64,000 nt of DNA, from positions 1-64,000 of the forward strand of contig CAZHNZ010000001.1 of the NCBI GenBank assembly GCA_964534355.1, given 5' to 3'. Position numbers and translations under genes: made by a program. How positions within the stretch are numbered: position 1 is the stretch's first letter; each line of letters begins with the position of its first letter. Source of the stretch: CAXXIC01 sp964534355. Its GTDB lineage: Bacteria; Bacteroidota; Bacteroidia; Bacteroidales; UBA7332. Shown here piece by piece: positions 32,135-40,672 of this stretch. The notes beneath the pieces are model-generated. The model searched no databases. It saw nothing but the letters and a program-made list of their open reading frames with translations, and had not been told where the DNA came from.

Positions 32135-34159
32135 CTATCGCATAATGATAATTCTATCGCCCAACACCTTAGCCAGTTTGGTGCGAACCGAATTCAGAAA
32201 CAACAGCCGTTGTTGCGTTGCAGAGATATCTTCTGTCGATGTGGCATGCCTCAATGAGTTATTCAGTTGTGCAATTTCCTGTTTCAACAGAGCATCTTTC
32301 AGGCTGATAATGGCGCGGGTCACCAAATCGGGCAGGCGTTCTGTCTCAGTTTCAAGATTTTGGAATTTCGAGTGAATCTTACTCAGTTGATATCGCTCTA
32401 CACTCATCTCTACGGCAAATCGGCTCACTTCCTGATTGGGGTGTTGCGTGAAATATTTTTCGCTCTTGAAGTCCGGTGTATGTACCCGTTGCACGCATTC
32501 GCTCAGAAATGTGGCATAGACCGGGTGAGATAGCTCAATGCCATCCATCGTCAGTTCATTCTGAATGTAGTCGCACACAAAACTCTCAGTTAGTTCGGGC
32601 GGTTCGTTGTTGTCGTACGAATATATCTTGTGATTACCATACTTAAGTATCAGCAGAGCAATCTCTTGCTCGAAATAATCGAGATCTGTATTGCGAACCG
32701 CTTTGGCCGGTGTGGGTGGCAATGTGACATTATCCACTTCGTCGTTGAAGAAGTCGGGTGGGGGGGCATCCGAATAATCGGGTGTCGCCTGAGTCTGACT
32801 TGTTGGTTCTTGCGTTGCGCCCGTGGGCTGAGTTTTAGCAAATTCCCGTTCCAGCTCTGTCAGATTAATTTTGTTGATCTGATTAATCAACAATTTCTCG
32901 TCCACTTCCAGCAGTTGACTGCACTCTTTGGTATAGACCGATTTGATGATTTCGTGCGGAATCAGAGCAATACTCTTCACTATGTCCGAAATCAACTCGG
33001 CCCGCTTAATCGGGTCGCGTCCGGCCTCTTTTAGTAGCAGTCCTGTTTTGAAACGAATAAAATCGACTTCGTTACTCTGTATATAGTCTATAAATTCGGA
33101 TGCGCTGCGGCTTTTCGAGAATGAGTCGGGGTCTTCGCCATTGGGAAGAAGCACCACTTTTATGTTCATTCCCTCTTTCAATAATAGGTCGATACCACGT
33201 ATTGAGGCTTTTATTCCTGCAGCATCACCATCGTATATCACCGTAATATTGGGTGTGAAGCGGTGAATCATCCGTATTTGGCCGGGCGTGAGTGCCGTTC
33301 CCGACGATGCCACCACATTTTCTATGCCGGCCTGATGCATGGCCAACACATCGGTATAGCCTTCTACCAGAAAGCACCGGTCGTGTTTCACCACAGCCTG
33401 TTTGGCAAAATAGATGCCATACAGCTCGTTGCTTTTGTGGTAAATAGCCGATTCCGGCGAGTTGAAGTATTTGGCTGTCTTTTCGTCTTTTTTCAGAATC
33501 CGACCACCGAATGCCACTACCTTGCCCGAAAGGGTGTGCACCGGAAACATCACCCGCCCGCGAAACCGGTCGGTGAGCCGTTGAGAATCACTTTCGATGC
33601 AAAGCCCTGTTTTTACCAGAAATTCGCGCTTGTAGCTGTTTCTTTGTGCATCCTGCGCCAATGCATCCCGCAACTCGGGCGAATAGCCCAGCTGAAACTT
33701 TTTGATCACATCGTCGCGAAATCCGCGTTCCCTGAAATAGGCCAGACCCACAGCTATTCCCTCGGGGTGATTGTATAGTGTATTCGAAAAAAACTGCTGA
33801 GCATATCCGTTGAGTATAAACATACTTTCGCGGTCGCTCTGAGCCTGTTTTTGCTCATTGCTCAGCTCTTTTTCTACGAATTCGATGTTGTATTTCTTAG
33901 CCAGATATTTGAGCGCCTCGTAGAAGGTGAGCTGCTCGTGTTCCATGATGAAGTGCACAGAATTTCCGCCTTTGCCACAACTGAAACATTTGCAAATACC
34001 CTTCGATGGCGATACACTGAATGAGGGGGTTTTCTCATCGTGAAAAGGGCAAAGCCCGGTGTAGTTTACGCCTCGTTTGCGCAAACTCACAAAGTCAGAT
34101 ACCACATCCACTATCTGTGCGGCATCCATTATCCGGTCTATCGTTCCCTGATCTATCAA
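32135..34159 (-). CDS. dnaG: DNA primase
   Basis: 674 residues with a TTG start at 34159, giving MIDQGTIDRIMDAAQIVDVV; the later ATG at residue 11 would cut a part of the N-terminus that is conserved in Bacteroidales DnaG. The CHC2 zinc site is C37, H40, C58, C61 (CPFH ... CKCFSC). The TOPRIM domain follows (LVEGYTDVLAMHQAG, ASSGTALT, IYDGDAAGIKAS). A long linker (about 440-500, rich in Thr, Pro and Gln) leads to a helical C-terminal helicase-contact domain. A -7 element TAACTTTG lies upstream (minus, 34197-34204). Confidence 0.95.
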   Translation of the reverse strand: MIDQGTIDRIMDAAQIVDVVSDFVSLRKRGVNYTGLCPFHDEKTPSFSVSPSKGICKCFSCGKGGNSVHFIMEHEQLTFYEALKYLAKKYNIEFVEKELSNEQKQAQSDRESMFILNGYAQQFFSNTLYNHPEGIAVGLAYFRERGFRDDVIKKFQLGYSPELRDALAQDAQRNSYKREFLVKTGLCIESDSQRLTDRFRGRVMFPVHTLSGKVVAFGGRILKKDEKTAKYFNSPESAIYHKSNELYGIYFAKQAVVKHDRCFLVEGYTDVLAMHQAGIENVVASSGTALTPGQIRMIHRFTPNITVIYDGDAAGIKASIRGIDLLLKEGMNIKVVLLPNGEDPDSFSKSRSASEFIDYIQSNEVDFIRFKTGLLLKEAGRDPIKRAELISDIVKSIALIPHEIIKSVYTKECSQLLEVDEKLLINQINKINLTELEREFAKTQPTGATQEPTSQTQATPDYSDAPPPDFFNDEVDNVTLPPTPAKAVRNTDLDYFEQEIALLILKYGNHKIYSYDNNEPPELTESFVCDYIQNELTMDGIELSHPVYATFLSECVQRVHTPDFKSEKYFTQHPNQEVSRFAVEMSVERYQLSKIHSKFQNLETETERLPDLVTRAIISLKDALLKQEIAQLNNSLRHATSTEDISATQQRLLFLNSVRTKLAKVLGDRIIIMR

Positions 34160-34256
34160 TTTAGTAAGTTGTTATTTTTTTTGGTCGAAACAGCCACAAA
34201 GTTAGTGTAAATTTAAGAATTCATACCCAACAAAATTGTTAATATTCCCCACCCCG

Positions 34257-34326
34257 GTAGAGACGGGACGTGCCCCGTCTCAATAAGAAAGCGCGCCCCG
34301 TCCTTTCAGACAAAGCGCGCCCCGTT
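34257..34326. repeat. GC-rich hairpin and tandem repeat element
   Basis: Hairpin GAGACGGG (34260-34267) / CCCGTCTC (34274-34281), then two exact copies of AAAGCGCGCCCCGT (34288-34301 and 34312-34325). It is far richer in G+C than its surroundings and lies between the dnaG promoter and the serB stop. Confidence 0.75.
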
Positions 34327-34344
34327 ATTATTTCGAAAAATGAA

Positions 34345-35565
34345 TTATGCGTCCAGATATGAATCTTTAAATCCAAGGAAATACAAAATTCCGTCGATGC
34401 CAATAGTCGAGAGCGACTGTTTCGCATTTTCTTTCACTTTGGGTTTGGCATGAAAGGCAATTCCCAGACCGGCAATACCCAGCATTGGAAGGTCATTCGC
34501 CCCGTCGCCCACGGCAATGGTTTGTGCAATATCCACCTTTTCTACCTGTGCAATCAGGCGCAGCAATTCTGCTTTGCGCTTGCCGTCCACTATTTCGCCC
34601 AGATAGTTTCCGGTCAGTTTGCCATCCACTATTTCCAGCTCATTGGCATATACATAGTCGAGGTTGTATTTCTGTTTCAGGTAATTCCCGAAATAGTTGA
34701 ATCCCCCCGACAATATTGCAATCTTAATACCCGTCCGTTTCAGCACGCGCATCAGTCTGTCCAGCCCCTCTGTTATGGGCAAGCTCTCTGCTATTTCGCG
34801 CATCACCGATTCGTCCAGTCCTTTCAGTAGTTTCACCCGTTGCGTAAAGCTGTCTATGAAGTCAATCTCACCCCGCATGGCCGATTCTGTAATCGCGCGC
34901 ACCTCTTCGCCCACACCGTTGCGGTCGGCCAGCTCATCTATTACCTCGGTCTCTATCAGTGTAGAGTCCATATCGAAGCAAATCAACCGGCGGTTGCGGC
35001 GGTACATATCGTCCTGCTGAAACGAAATATCAAATTCCAGCCGGCTACACATTTCCATAAACCGTTTTTGAAGTTCCTGACGGTCGGTCGGTGTTCCCCG
35101 CACAGACATCTCTACGCACGATTTCGACGAACGGGCATTTTCTTCGAGAGGAATACGGCCGGTCAGTCGTTGTATCATATCGATGTTCATTCCCTGTTCG
35201 GCAATCAGGCTTGTCACTTCGGCTATCTGCTCGGCTGTCAGTTTGCGCCCCAAAAGCGTTACTATATAGCGATTCTTGCCTTGCAGGTTCACCCACGTCT
35301 CGTAGCGTTCTTCCGAAATGGGGGTAAACTTAATGCCCACGCCCAGTTCATACGACTTCATCAACAATTCTTTCAGTATTTCGCCGGACTTGCTGCTGTC
35401 TGTTTTGTACAATATACCCAGCGAAAGTGTATTGTGAATGTCGGCCTGCCCGATATCCAGAATAAACGCCCCGTAATGGGCCAAAATGGCAGTTAGTGAG
35501 GATGTTACACCCGGCTTGTCTTCGCCGGAAATGTTGATAAGTACGATTTCGTTTTTTGACTTCAT
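34345..35565 (-). CDS. serB: Phosphoserine phosphatase with N-terminal ACT domains
   Basis: 406 residues. Two ACT-type domains (about 8-85 and 97-180) precede the HAD phosphatase. Motif I is CFDMDSTLIE with D198 and D200, motif II is ILSGG, motif III is GDGANDLPML. It makes serine from phosphoserine; the ACT domains suggest allosteric control by serine. A -7 element TACTTTTG (minus, 35649-35656) is followed by a short hairpin CAGCC/GGCTG in the leader. Confidence 0.95.
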   Translation of the reverse strand: MKSKNEIVLINISGEDKPGVTSSLTAILAHYGAFILDIGQADIHNTLSLGILYKTDSSKSGEILKELLMKSYELGVGIKFTPISEERYETWVNLQGKNRYIVTLLGRKLTAEQIAEVTSLIAEQGMNIDMIQRLTGRIPLEENARSSKSCVEMSVRGTPTDRQELQKRFMEMCSRLEFDISFQQDDMYRRNRRLICFDMDSTLIETEVIDELADRNGVGEEVRAITESAMRGEIDFIDSFTQRVKLLKGLDESVMREIAESLPITEGLDRLMRVLKRTGIKIAILSGGFNYFGNYLKQKYNLDYVYANELEIVDGKLTGNYLGEIVDGKRKAELLRLIAQVEKVDIAQTIAVGDGANDLPMLGIAGLGIAFHAKPKVKENAKQSLSTIGIDGILYFLGFKDSYLDA

Positions 35566-35754
35566 AATCTCTCGTTATAGTTGTGTTGGTCTGTTACTCT
35601 GTCGATTGTTCTTTCTTAATCTTTTTTGCGTCACAGCCTTTCGGGCTGCAAAAGTAAATCAAATTCAGATACAAACCTTTATTTTTGCCCGATTTATCGC
35701 CTTTCAGGCAAAAAAATGGCCTCAGGTCCTTCGTATTAAATGCAGGAAATTTAC

Positions 35755-35762
35755 TACCTTTG
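35755..35762 (+). promoter_or_regulatory. -7 promoter element of pgk
   Basis: TACCTTTG fits TAnnTTTG and lies 45 bases before the ATG at 35808. No good -33 box is seen. Confidence 0.55.
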
Positions 35763-35807
35763 CCGTCGAAAAATCAGAAAATTCATATTTTATTAAAACA
35801 TACTATT

Positions 35808-37064
35808 ATGCAAACAATCGATCAATTCAACTTTGCCGGCAAAAAGGCAATCGTTCGTGTAGATTTCAATGTGCCCATCAACAAAGAGACCGGCGCTGTA
35901 AGTGATGATACCCGTATTCGCGGTGCATTGCCTACCATCAAAAAGATTTTGGCCGATGGCGGTTCGGTTATCCTTATGTCTCACATGGGTCGCCCCAAAC
36001 AAAATCCCGATCCCAAGTTTACACTCAAACAAATCGTTTCTGCCGTTGAAGCTCACTTAGGACTCACCATCCAGTTTGCCGAAGACTGCGCAAAAGCAGG
36101 CGATCAGGCAGCTGCCCTCAAACCGGGCGAAGTATTGTTGCTCGAAAACCTCCGTTTCTACGAAGAAGAAGAGGGAAAACCACGTGGCGAATTCGCTTCT
36201 GACGACGACAAAGCTGCTGCCAAAAAAGCATTGAAAGAAAAACAAAAAGAGTTTGCCAAAACTCTCGCATCTTATGCCGATGTTTATGTAAACGACGCAT
36301 TCGGTACTGCTCACCGCGCACACGGTTCTACCGCTGTTATCGCAGACTACTTCACTGCCGAAAACAAAATGTTCGGATACCTCATCAACAGCGAGCTTAT
36401 CGCTATGGACAAAGTGTTGAAAGAGGCTCAGGCCCCATTCACCGCTATCATGGGTGGTGCTAAGGTATCAGACAAAATCATGATCATCGAAAACCTTCTC
36501 GACCGCGTTCAAAACCTCATCATCGGTGGTGGTATGACATATACCTTCATCAAAGCTCAGGGCGGCGAAATAGGCAACTCACTTTGCGAAGCCGACAAAT
36601 TGGATCTCGCACTCGAAATTCTCGAAAAAGCAAAAGCAAAAGGCGTTAATGTGTACATCCCTACCGATGCTATCAATGCAGATAAATTCGCAGCCGATGC
36701 AAATACAAATTCATCTAAAACCAATCAGACACCCGAAGGATGGATGGGCCTTGATATCGCTGACGAAACCATCGCTACTTTCAGCGACGTAATCGCCAAC
36801 TCAAAAACCGTTCTTTGGAATGGCCCTATGGGTGTTTTCGAAATGGAAAAATTCGCCAAAGGAACTACCGCTATTGCTCACGCAGTAGCCACAGCTACCT
36901 CTAATGGCGCATTCTCACTCATCGGTGGTGGCGACTCAGTAGCAGCCATCAACAAAAACCAGCTTGCCGACAAAGTTAGCTACGTTTCTACCGGTGGTGG
37001 TGCCATGCTCGAGTACATGGAAGGCAAAGTTCTTCCCGGCATCAAAGCCATCCGTGGATTCTAA
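35808..37064 (+). CDS. pgk: Phosphoglycerate kinase
   Basis: 418 residues from the ATG at 35808 (MQTIDQFNFAGKKAIVRVDF); the open frame extends further upstream, but over the promoter. Landmarks: RVDFNVPI, LMSHMGRPK, YVNDAFGTAHRAHGS, AIMGGAKVSDK, NGPMGVFE and LIGGGDSVAA. It makes ATP in glycolysis. Codon use (many GC-ending codons such as CTC, ATC) differs from the neighbours, as expected of a strongly expressed gene. Confidence 0.97.
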   Translation: MQTIDQFNFAGKKAIVRVDFNVPINKETGAVSDDTRIRGALPTIKKILADGGSVILMSHMGRPKQNPDPKFTLKQIVSAVEAHLGLTIQFAEDCAKAGDQAAALKPGEVLLLENLRFYEEEEGKPRGEFASDDDKAAAKKALKEKQKEFAKTLASYADVYVNDAFGTAHRAHGSTAVIADYFTAENKMFGYLINSELIAMDKVLKEAQAPFTAIMGGAKVSDKIMIIENLLDRVQNLIIGGGMTYTFIKAQGGEIGNSLCEADKLDLALEILEKAKAKGVNVYIPTDAINADKFAADANTNSSKTNQTPEGWMGLDIADETIATFSDVIANSKTVLWNGPMGVFEMEKFAKGTTAIAHAVATATSNGAFSLIGGGDSVAAINKNQLADKVSYVSTGGGAMLEYMEGKVLPGIKAIRGF

Positions 37065-37084
37065 TCCATCCCCGGCATACATAC

Positions 37085-37124
37085 AAAAAGGTCGTTCGAC
37101 ACATTGTCGGACGACCTTTTTTTT
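37085..37124. terminator. Bidirectional terminator after pgk
   Basis: AAAAAGGTCGT-CGACA / TGTCG-ACGACCTTTTT with a short loop and a long T run, between pgk and a convergent gene. Confidence 0.92.
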
Positions 37125-37127
37125 GTA

Positions 37128-38225
37128 TTACTGACACACTCGGCCACACACCTTGCGGCCGCGGTTGTCGGTAGCGACGAAGAGGAAGACGCCACCTGCG
37201 GGCAGCGCAAAGGCAGTGCCCGACTGCTGTAGCAACCTGATGCCCTGCATGTTGTAGAGCTGCAACTGCACAGGATTGGCAAAGAGCAACCTGCCGCCCA
37301 CGTGGGTGTAGGGAATATCGCTTGCCGATACGGCAGATAGCTGCGTGGCGATGTTGGTGCTGAACGTACCATACGGATAGCTTGCTGTGGCCGTGGCTCT
37401 CGAAACCCAAAGCTTGTACACACCGGTGGTGAGGTTGAGCGATTTGGCCGCGCCGTTGCCCACAAAGCTGCTTGCCTCTGTCCATACACTATCGGGACTG
37501 CCGCTGCTGTATTTCATGAGCTTGTAACTTATGCCGTTTACGGTTGTCGGGAAACTTAGTGTTTTGGCGGTGGGGTTGAAGGTGGGTTTTTCTAGGATGG
37601 AAATGGTGTCTTTCGTATTTCCGCTGGTTAACCCTGAACCGTCAATTGTCCAACCTTGATAAAAACCTTGACTTAATATTTTTACGCTATCAGTTTTACC
37701 TTGTGATATAGAAACGTTTGAATTCAAGTCTGTCCATTTATAATTCGCCATCCACGGTCCCGCACTCACCGTAGCACTACCACCGGCATTTACCCAGATA
37801 AAATCGGGACGCTTGCCGTAGGTGGCGGAGCCTATGGTGCGGTCGATGATGTCGGCTTGGTAGTTGACCTTTAGTGAAAAGCCATTTAAAAAAATATCAT
37901 TTGAATATTTTCTGTAATTAACCAATATACTTCCATTGGACTCCATTTTCACAGTATCACCTGAAAGCGTCAATCCTTTGTTGTTAACATAAAAAGAAAC
38001 AGAACCTTTTACAAATTCAGCCAATGTAATATAGACCGGTTCTCCTGTCTTAACTGCTAAATAAAAATCACTTCCACTTGGCAAATCGGGTATCATGTAT
38101 GGGTGAGCCTTAGTTCTGTAATAATCGGGGTCGATAACTGCGGAATTTTGCGCAAATGCGCTAAAAAGATTGGCCACGCCCACTAAAAAAAGGGTGGCGA
38201 AGAGACGAAGTGATGTTTTTTTCAT
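37128..38225 (-). CDS. Secreted protein with T9SS-like C-terminal domain
   Basis: 365 residues from the ATG at 38225, which opens a signal peptide (MKKTSLRLFATLFLVGVANL, cleavage near FAQN); an ATG at 38282 would place 19 residues before it. The middle is Ser/Thr-rich beta sequence of no family I know, with DFIWVNAGGSATVSAGPWMA. The last 70 or so residues (VQLQLYNMQGIRLL; LPAGGVFLFVATDNRG) resemble a type A sorting domain but end in Cys-containing GRKVCGRVCQ, unusual for that domain. Likely exported to the surface; function unknown. Confidence 0.7.
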   Translation of the reverse strand: MKKTSLRLFATLFLVGVANLFSAFAQNSAVIDPDYYRTKAHPYMIPDLPSGSDFYLAVKTGEPVYITLAEFVKGSVSFYVNNKGLTLSGDTVKMESNGSILVNYRKYSNDIFLNGFSLKVNYQADIIDRTIGSATYGKRPDFIWVNAGGSATVSAGPWMANYKWTDLNSNVSISQGKTDSVKILSQGFYQGWTIDGSGLTSGNTKDTISILEKPTFNPTAKTLSFPTTVNGISYKLMKYSSGSPDSVWTEASSFVGNGAAKSLNLTTGVYKLWVSRATATASYPYGTFSTNIATQLSAVSASDIPYTHVGGRLLFANPVQLQLYNMQGIRLLQQSGTAFALPAGGVFLFVATDNRGRKVCGRVCQ

Positions 38226-38269
38226 GTTGATTGCGGATGTGAGATTAAACAATTCGTTAATTGATGGTT

Positions 38270-38334
38270 GGATGTGCCCCACATCTTACGCAAGCCCGCT
38301 ATCGGGCACAAAAAAAGCGTGGGACATTTAACTG
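38270..38334. other. Nested hairpin, part of a structured non-coding region
   Basis: An outer CCCAC...GTGGG pairing with inner ACGC/GCGT and a GCCCG-CTAT-CGGGC tip, immediately upstream of the secreted-protein gene. It adjoins the larger stem at 38342-38454. Confidence 0.55.
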
Positions 38335-38341
38335 TATCACG

Positions 38342-38454
38342 CATCTGAGGCCTTCGACTGCCTAACTAGAATAATAAGTTAAAGCCCACGCCGTTTGGCG
38401 CAGGCGTTTACTAACTTATTCCTACTAGTTTTGAAATTGTCGAAGTTTCAGATG
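38342..38454. repeat. Long palindromic element (cruciform-like)
   Basis: Paired blocks in order: CATCTGA (38342) with TCAGATG (38454), TTCGAC (38353) with GTCGAA (38444), AACTAG (38364) with CTAGTT (38430), AATAAGTTA (38373-38381) with TAACTTATT (38412-38420), and a tip CGCC-GTTT-GGCG (38389-38400). The arms run over more than 100 bases with internal loops. It is non-coding; it may be a palindromic repeat of the REP/MITE kind or a structured RNA. Confidence 0.7.
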
Positions 38455-38490
38455 TGGGAATAAAAGCTAACGCTTTTGATAATATGTAAA

Positions 38491-38518
38491 CCGGCTGTCG
38501 CTACGGCCGGGGTTTTTT
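38491..38518 (+). terminator. Plus-strand terminator-like hairpin
   Basis: CCGGC / GCCGG stem followed by GGTTTTTT. The T run is on the plus strand, whereas both flanking genes are on the minus strand. It could end a plus-strand RNA from 38270-38480. Confidence 0.45.
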
Positions 38519-38521
38519 AAG

Positions 38522-39025
38522 CTATTTATCATAAGCCAAATATCCGATTGGATTCATTGGCTTACTATTTTTTTCGTTTTGGCTTGCCATTTCTGTGAGA
38601 GCCTGATAGATTTCGCTAAATTGCATATTGGTTTCAATCATAAAATTCTCAATTTTTTGATTTAGCTCTGCGTATCCAAGTGCAAATTGACGTAAAGATA
38701 CAAAAGCTCTTACAATCAATATGTTCACTTCAATAGCTTTTGTGCTATTTAACAAACCGGCGAGCATTGCAACACCATGCTCTGTAAAGGCATAGGGCAA
38801 CTTTCGCGTTCCACCCCAACTTGATGTTCCATTTTGGAATATCAAGTCAAACTCTTCATTTGTCAGCTGAAACATGAAATCGTCCGGAAATCGCTCGGCA
38901 TTACGCTTGACTGCTTTGTTTAGGTTTCCGGTTGTAACGTCATACAGTATTGCAAGATCTTTGTCGAGAATAACTTTTAATCCTCTTATTTCATGTATTT
39001 TGCTTTGTATGAGTTGCAATTCCAT
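38522..39025 (-). CDS. ORF6N domain protein
   Basis: 167 residues. The ORF6N domain occupies about 8-95: IHEIRGLKVILDKDLAILYD, KRNAERFPDDFMFQLTNEEF, PYAFTEHGVAMLAGLLNSTK. It is a DNA-binding module first known from phages and mobile elements. A helical tail (about 105-150) follows. A promoter is visible: ATTG (39126-39129), 19 bases, TACATTTG (39099-39106), both on the minus strand. It is a single gene with no phage genes nearby. Confidence 0.9.
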   Translation of the reverse strand: MELQLIQSKIHEIRGLKVILDKDLAILYDVTTGNLNKAVKRNAERFPDDFMFQLTNEEFDLIFQNGTSSWGGTRKLPYAFTEHGVAMLAGLLNSTKAIEVNILIVRAFVSLRQFALGYAELNQKIENFMIETNMQFSEIYQALTEMASQNEKNSKPMNPIGYLAYDK

Positions 39026-39550
39026 AGTTTTTGTGAGTTATATCTGAACATCTCTCCTTTCAATAGAACTGAAAAGAATGGATGAATATTTCGTAGTGCA
39101 AATGTATAAATAATATTTTGATGTACAATGGGTTTGTATCAGGTGGTGTTTTTTTTTGTTTTTGGGGTGAGATGACGGTGGCATTGCATATTGCGGAGCC
39201 GTTACGAGTCTTTTTTGCTTACTCTCGATCTTTTGCAGTCGGCTGTGGGTTCTATACTTCTATCCTGAGTACAGAATCTAAAAGTATGGACTTGGATTTA
39301 GATTTTTGTCCTTCGATTAACAATCCAAATATTTGGTTAGACTACCTTCGCAAAAAAAAGTTACTCCCTTATATCTCTGCATTCGTACTAATTTTGACAA
39401 ATAAAACTATTCTGTAAATTCAGTTTAGGAATCAGTAAATTTTTATGCATACACATCCCCCCATTTCTTGTTCTATAGTGTATCGATCAGGTTTGAGGTA
39501 AAAAATTAAAAAAACAGTGCAACCGATTGCGCAATTTCAAAATAAAATCC
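39026..39550. other. Intergenic region with two promoters and no convincing gene
   Basis: It holds the minus-strand promoter of the ORF6N gene (39099-39129) and, at the right, the operator and promoter of kdgK. A 99-codon plus-strand frame in the middle has no recognisable features and is not called. Confidence 0.5.
39518..39531. promoter_or_regulatory. LacI-family operator candidate before kdgK
   Basis: TGCAACCGATTGCG: arms TGCAA and TTGCG around a central CG, the LacI-family pattern. It overlaps the -33 region of the promoter whose -7 element is TATATTTG (39551-39558). A LacI/KdgR-like regulator elsewhere in the genome would be expected. Confidence 0.6.
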
Positions 39551-39558
39551 TATATTTG
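39551..39558 (+). promoter_or_regulatory. -7 promoter element of the kdgK operon
   Basis: TATATTTG, 36 bases before the kdgK ATG. ATTG at 39526-39529 serves as a weak -33 box. Confidence 0.65.
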
Positions 39559-39593
39559 CAACCTCAATTATAAGCATATTAAACAATTACCAA

Positions 39594-40634
39594 ATGAAAA
39601 AAGTCGTTACTTTTGGAGAGATCATGTTGCGTCTGGCTACGCCGGGTTATCAGCGTTTTGTGCAGGCAACAGAGTTTACAGCTACTTATGGTGGGGGAGA
39701 GGCTAATGTGGCTGTCTCCCTGGCCAATTACGGTTTGAACGCCGAATTTATAACCCGTTTGCCAAAAAATGATATTGCGGCAGCCTGCTTATCGAGCCTG
39801 CACAAATACAGTGTGAAAACAAATAATGTCATTTATGGTGGCGATCGTCTGGGAATCTATTTTCTCGAAACCGGTGCTGTGGCACGTGCCAGCAAGGTGG
39901 TGTACGACCGCGCAAACTCTTCTATTGCCGAAATCAAACCGGGTATGGTCAATTGGAGAGAGGTGTTTCAGGATGCGGAATGGTTTCACTGGACCGGTAT
40001 TACTCCCGCTCTTTCTCAGGGTGCAGCTGATGCTTGTCTCGAGGCTATACAAGTGGCCAACGAGATGGGGGTGACTGTCTCTACCGACCTTAATTTTCGC
40101 AAGAATCTTTGGAAATACGGCAAAAAAGCCTCGGAAGTAATGCCCGCTCTCGTAGCTGGTTGCGATGTTATTCTGGGTAACGAAGAGGATGCCGAAATGG
40201 TGTTTGGTATCAAACCCGAAGGCTTCGACGTAGCCCATACCGGTGGCGAAGTGAATGCAACCGAATTTGAGTCGGTTTGTACGCAGATGATGGCGCGTTT
40301 CCCCCGTGCGAAAAAAGTAATTATCACGTTGCGCGGATCTATCAACGCCAACCACAATACCTGGGGTGGCGTGCTCTATGCCGATGGAAAACTGTTTGAA
40401 TCCAAAAGATACGATATTACCCACATTGTCGATCGTGTTGGGGGGGGAGACTCCTTTATGGGTGGACTTATCTATGGCCTGATTTCGTACCCGGGCGACG
40501 ACCAGAAAGCCCTTGAATTTGCTGTAGCTGCTTCGTGCCTGAAGCACACTATTTATGGAGACTTCAACCTGGTCACTGTAGATGAAGTAGAGAAACTGAT
40601 GGGTGGTGATGCCTCCGGTCGTGTTTCCCGTTGA
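39594..40634 (+). CDS. kdgK: 2-keto-3-deoxygluconate kinase
   Basis: 346 residues, PfkB family. The start VVTFGEIMLRLATPGYQRFV and GGGEANVAVSLANYG are the sugar-binding part. The catalytic base is D286 in DRVGGGDSFMGG. Inserts such as RPKNDIAAACLS fit the KDG kinase branch. It phosphorylates KDG to KDPG, the next gene's substrate. First gene of kdgK-eda-exuT, with 38 bases to eda. Confidence 0.93.
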   Translation: MKKVVTFGEIMLRLATPGYQRFVQATEFTATYGGGEANVAVSLANYGLNAEFITRLPKNDIAAACLSSLHKYSVKTNNVIYGGDRLGIYFLETGAVARASKVVYDRANSSIAEIKPGMVNWREVFQDAEWFHWTGITPALSQGAADACLEAIQVANEMGVTVSTDLNFRKNLWKYGKKASEVMPALVAGCDVILGNEEDAEMVFGIKPEGFDVAHTGGEVNATEFESVCTQMMARFPRAKKVIITLRGSINANHNTWGGVLYADGKLFESKRYDITHIVDRVGGGDSFMGGLIYGLISYPGDDQKALEFAVAASCLKHTIYGDFNLVTVDEVEKLMGGDASGRVSR

Positions 40635-40672
40635 TCATTTGGAGTTAGTCATTTAAATAAATCAAATTAGAC

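Noticed and set aside
38522..39025. Prophage remnant around the ORF6N gene
   Set aside because: Single phage-type domain only; no integrase, capsid, terminase or attachment site nearby.
39118..39417. Plus-strand frame of 99 codons between the ORF6N gene and kdgK
   Set aside because: It lies partly over the ORF6N promoter, has uneven codon use and no recognisable domain or signal; chance open frame.
39789..40547. 252-codon frame antisense to kdgK
   Set aside because: Fully inside a well-supported gene; shadow frame with no domain.
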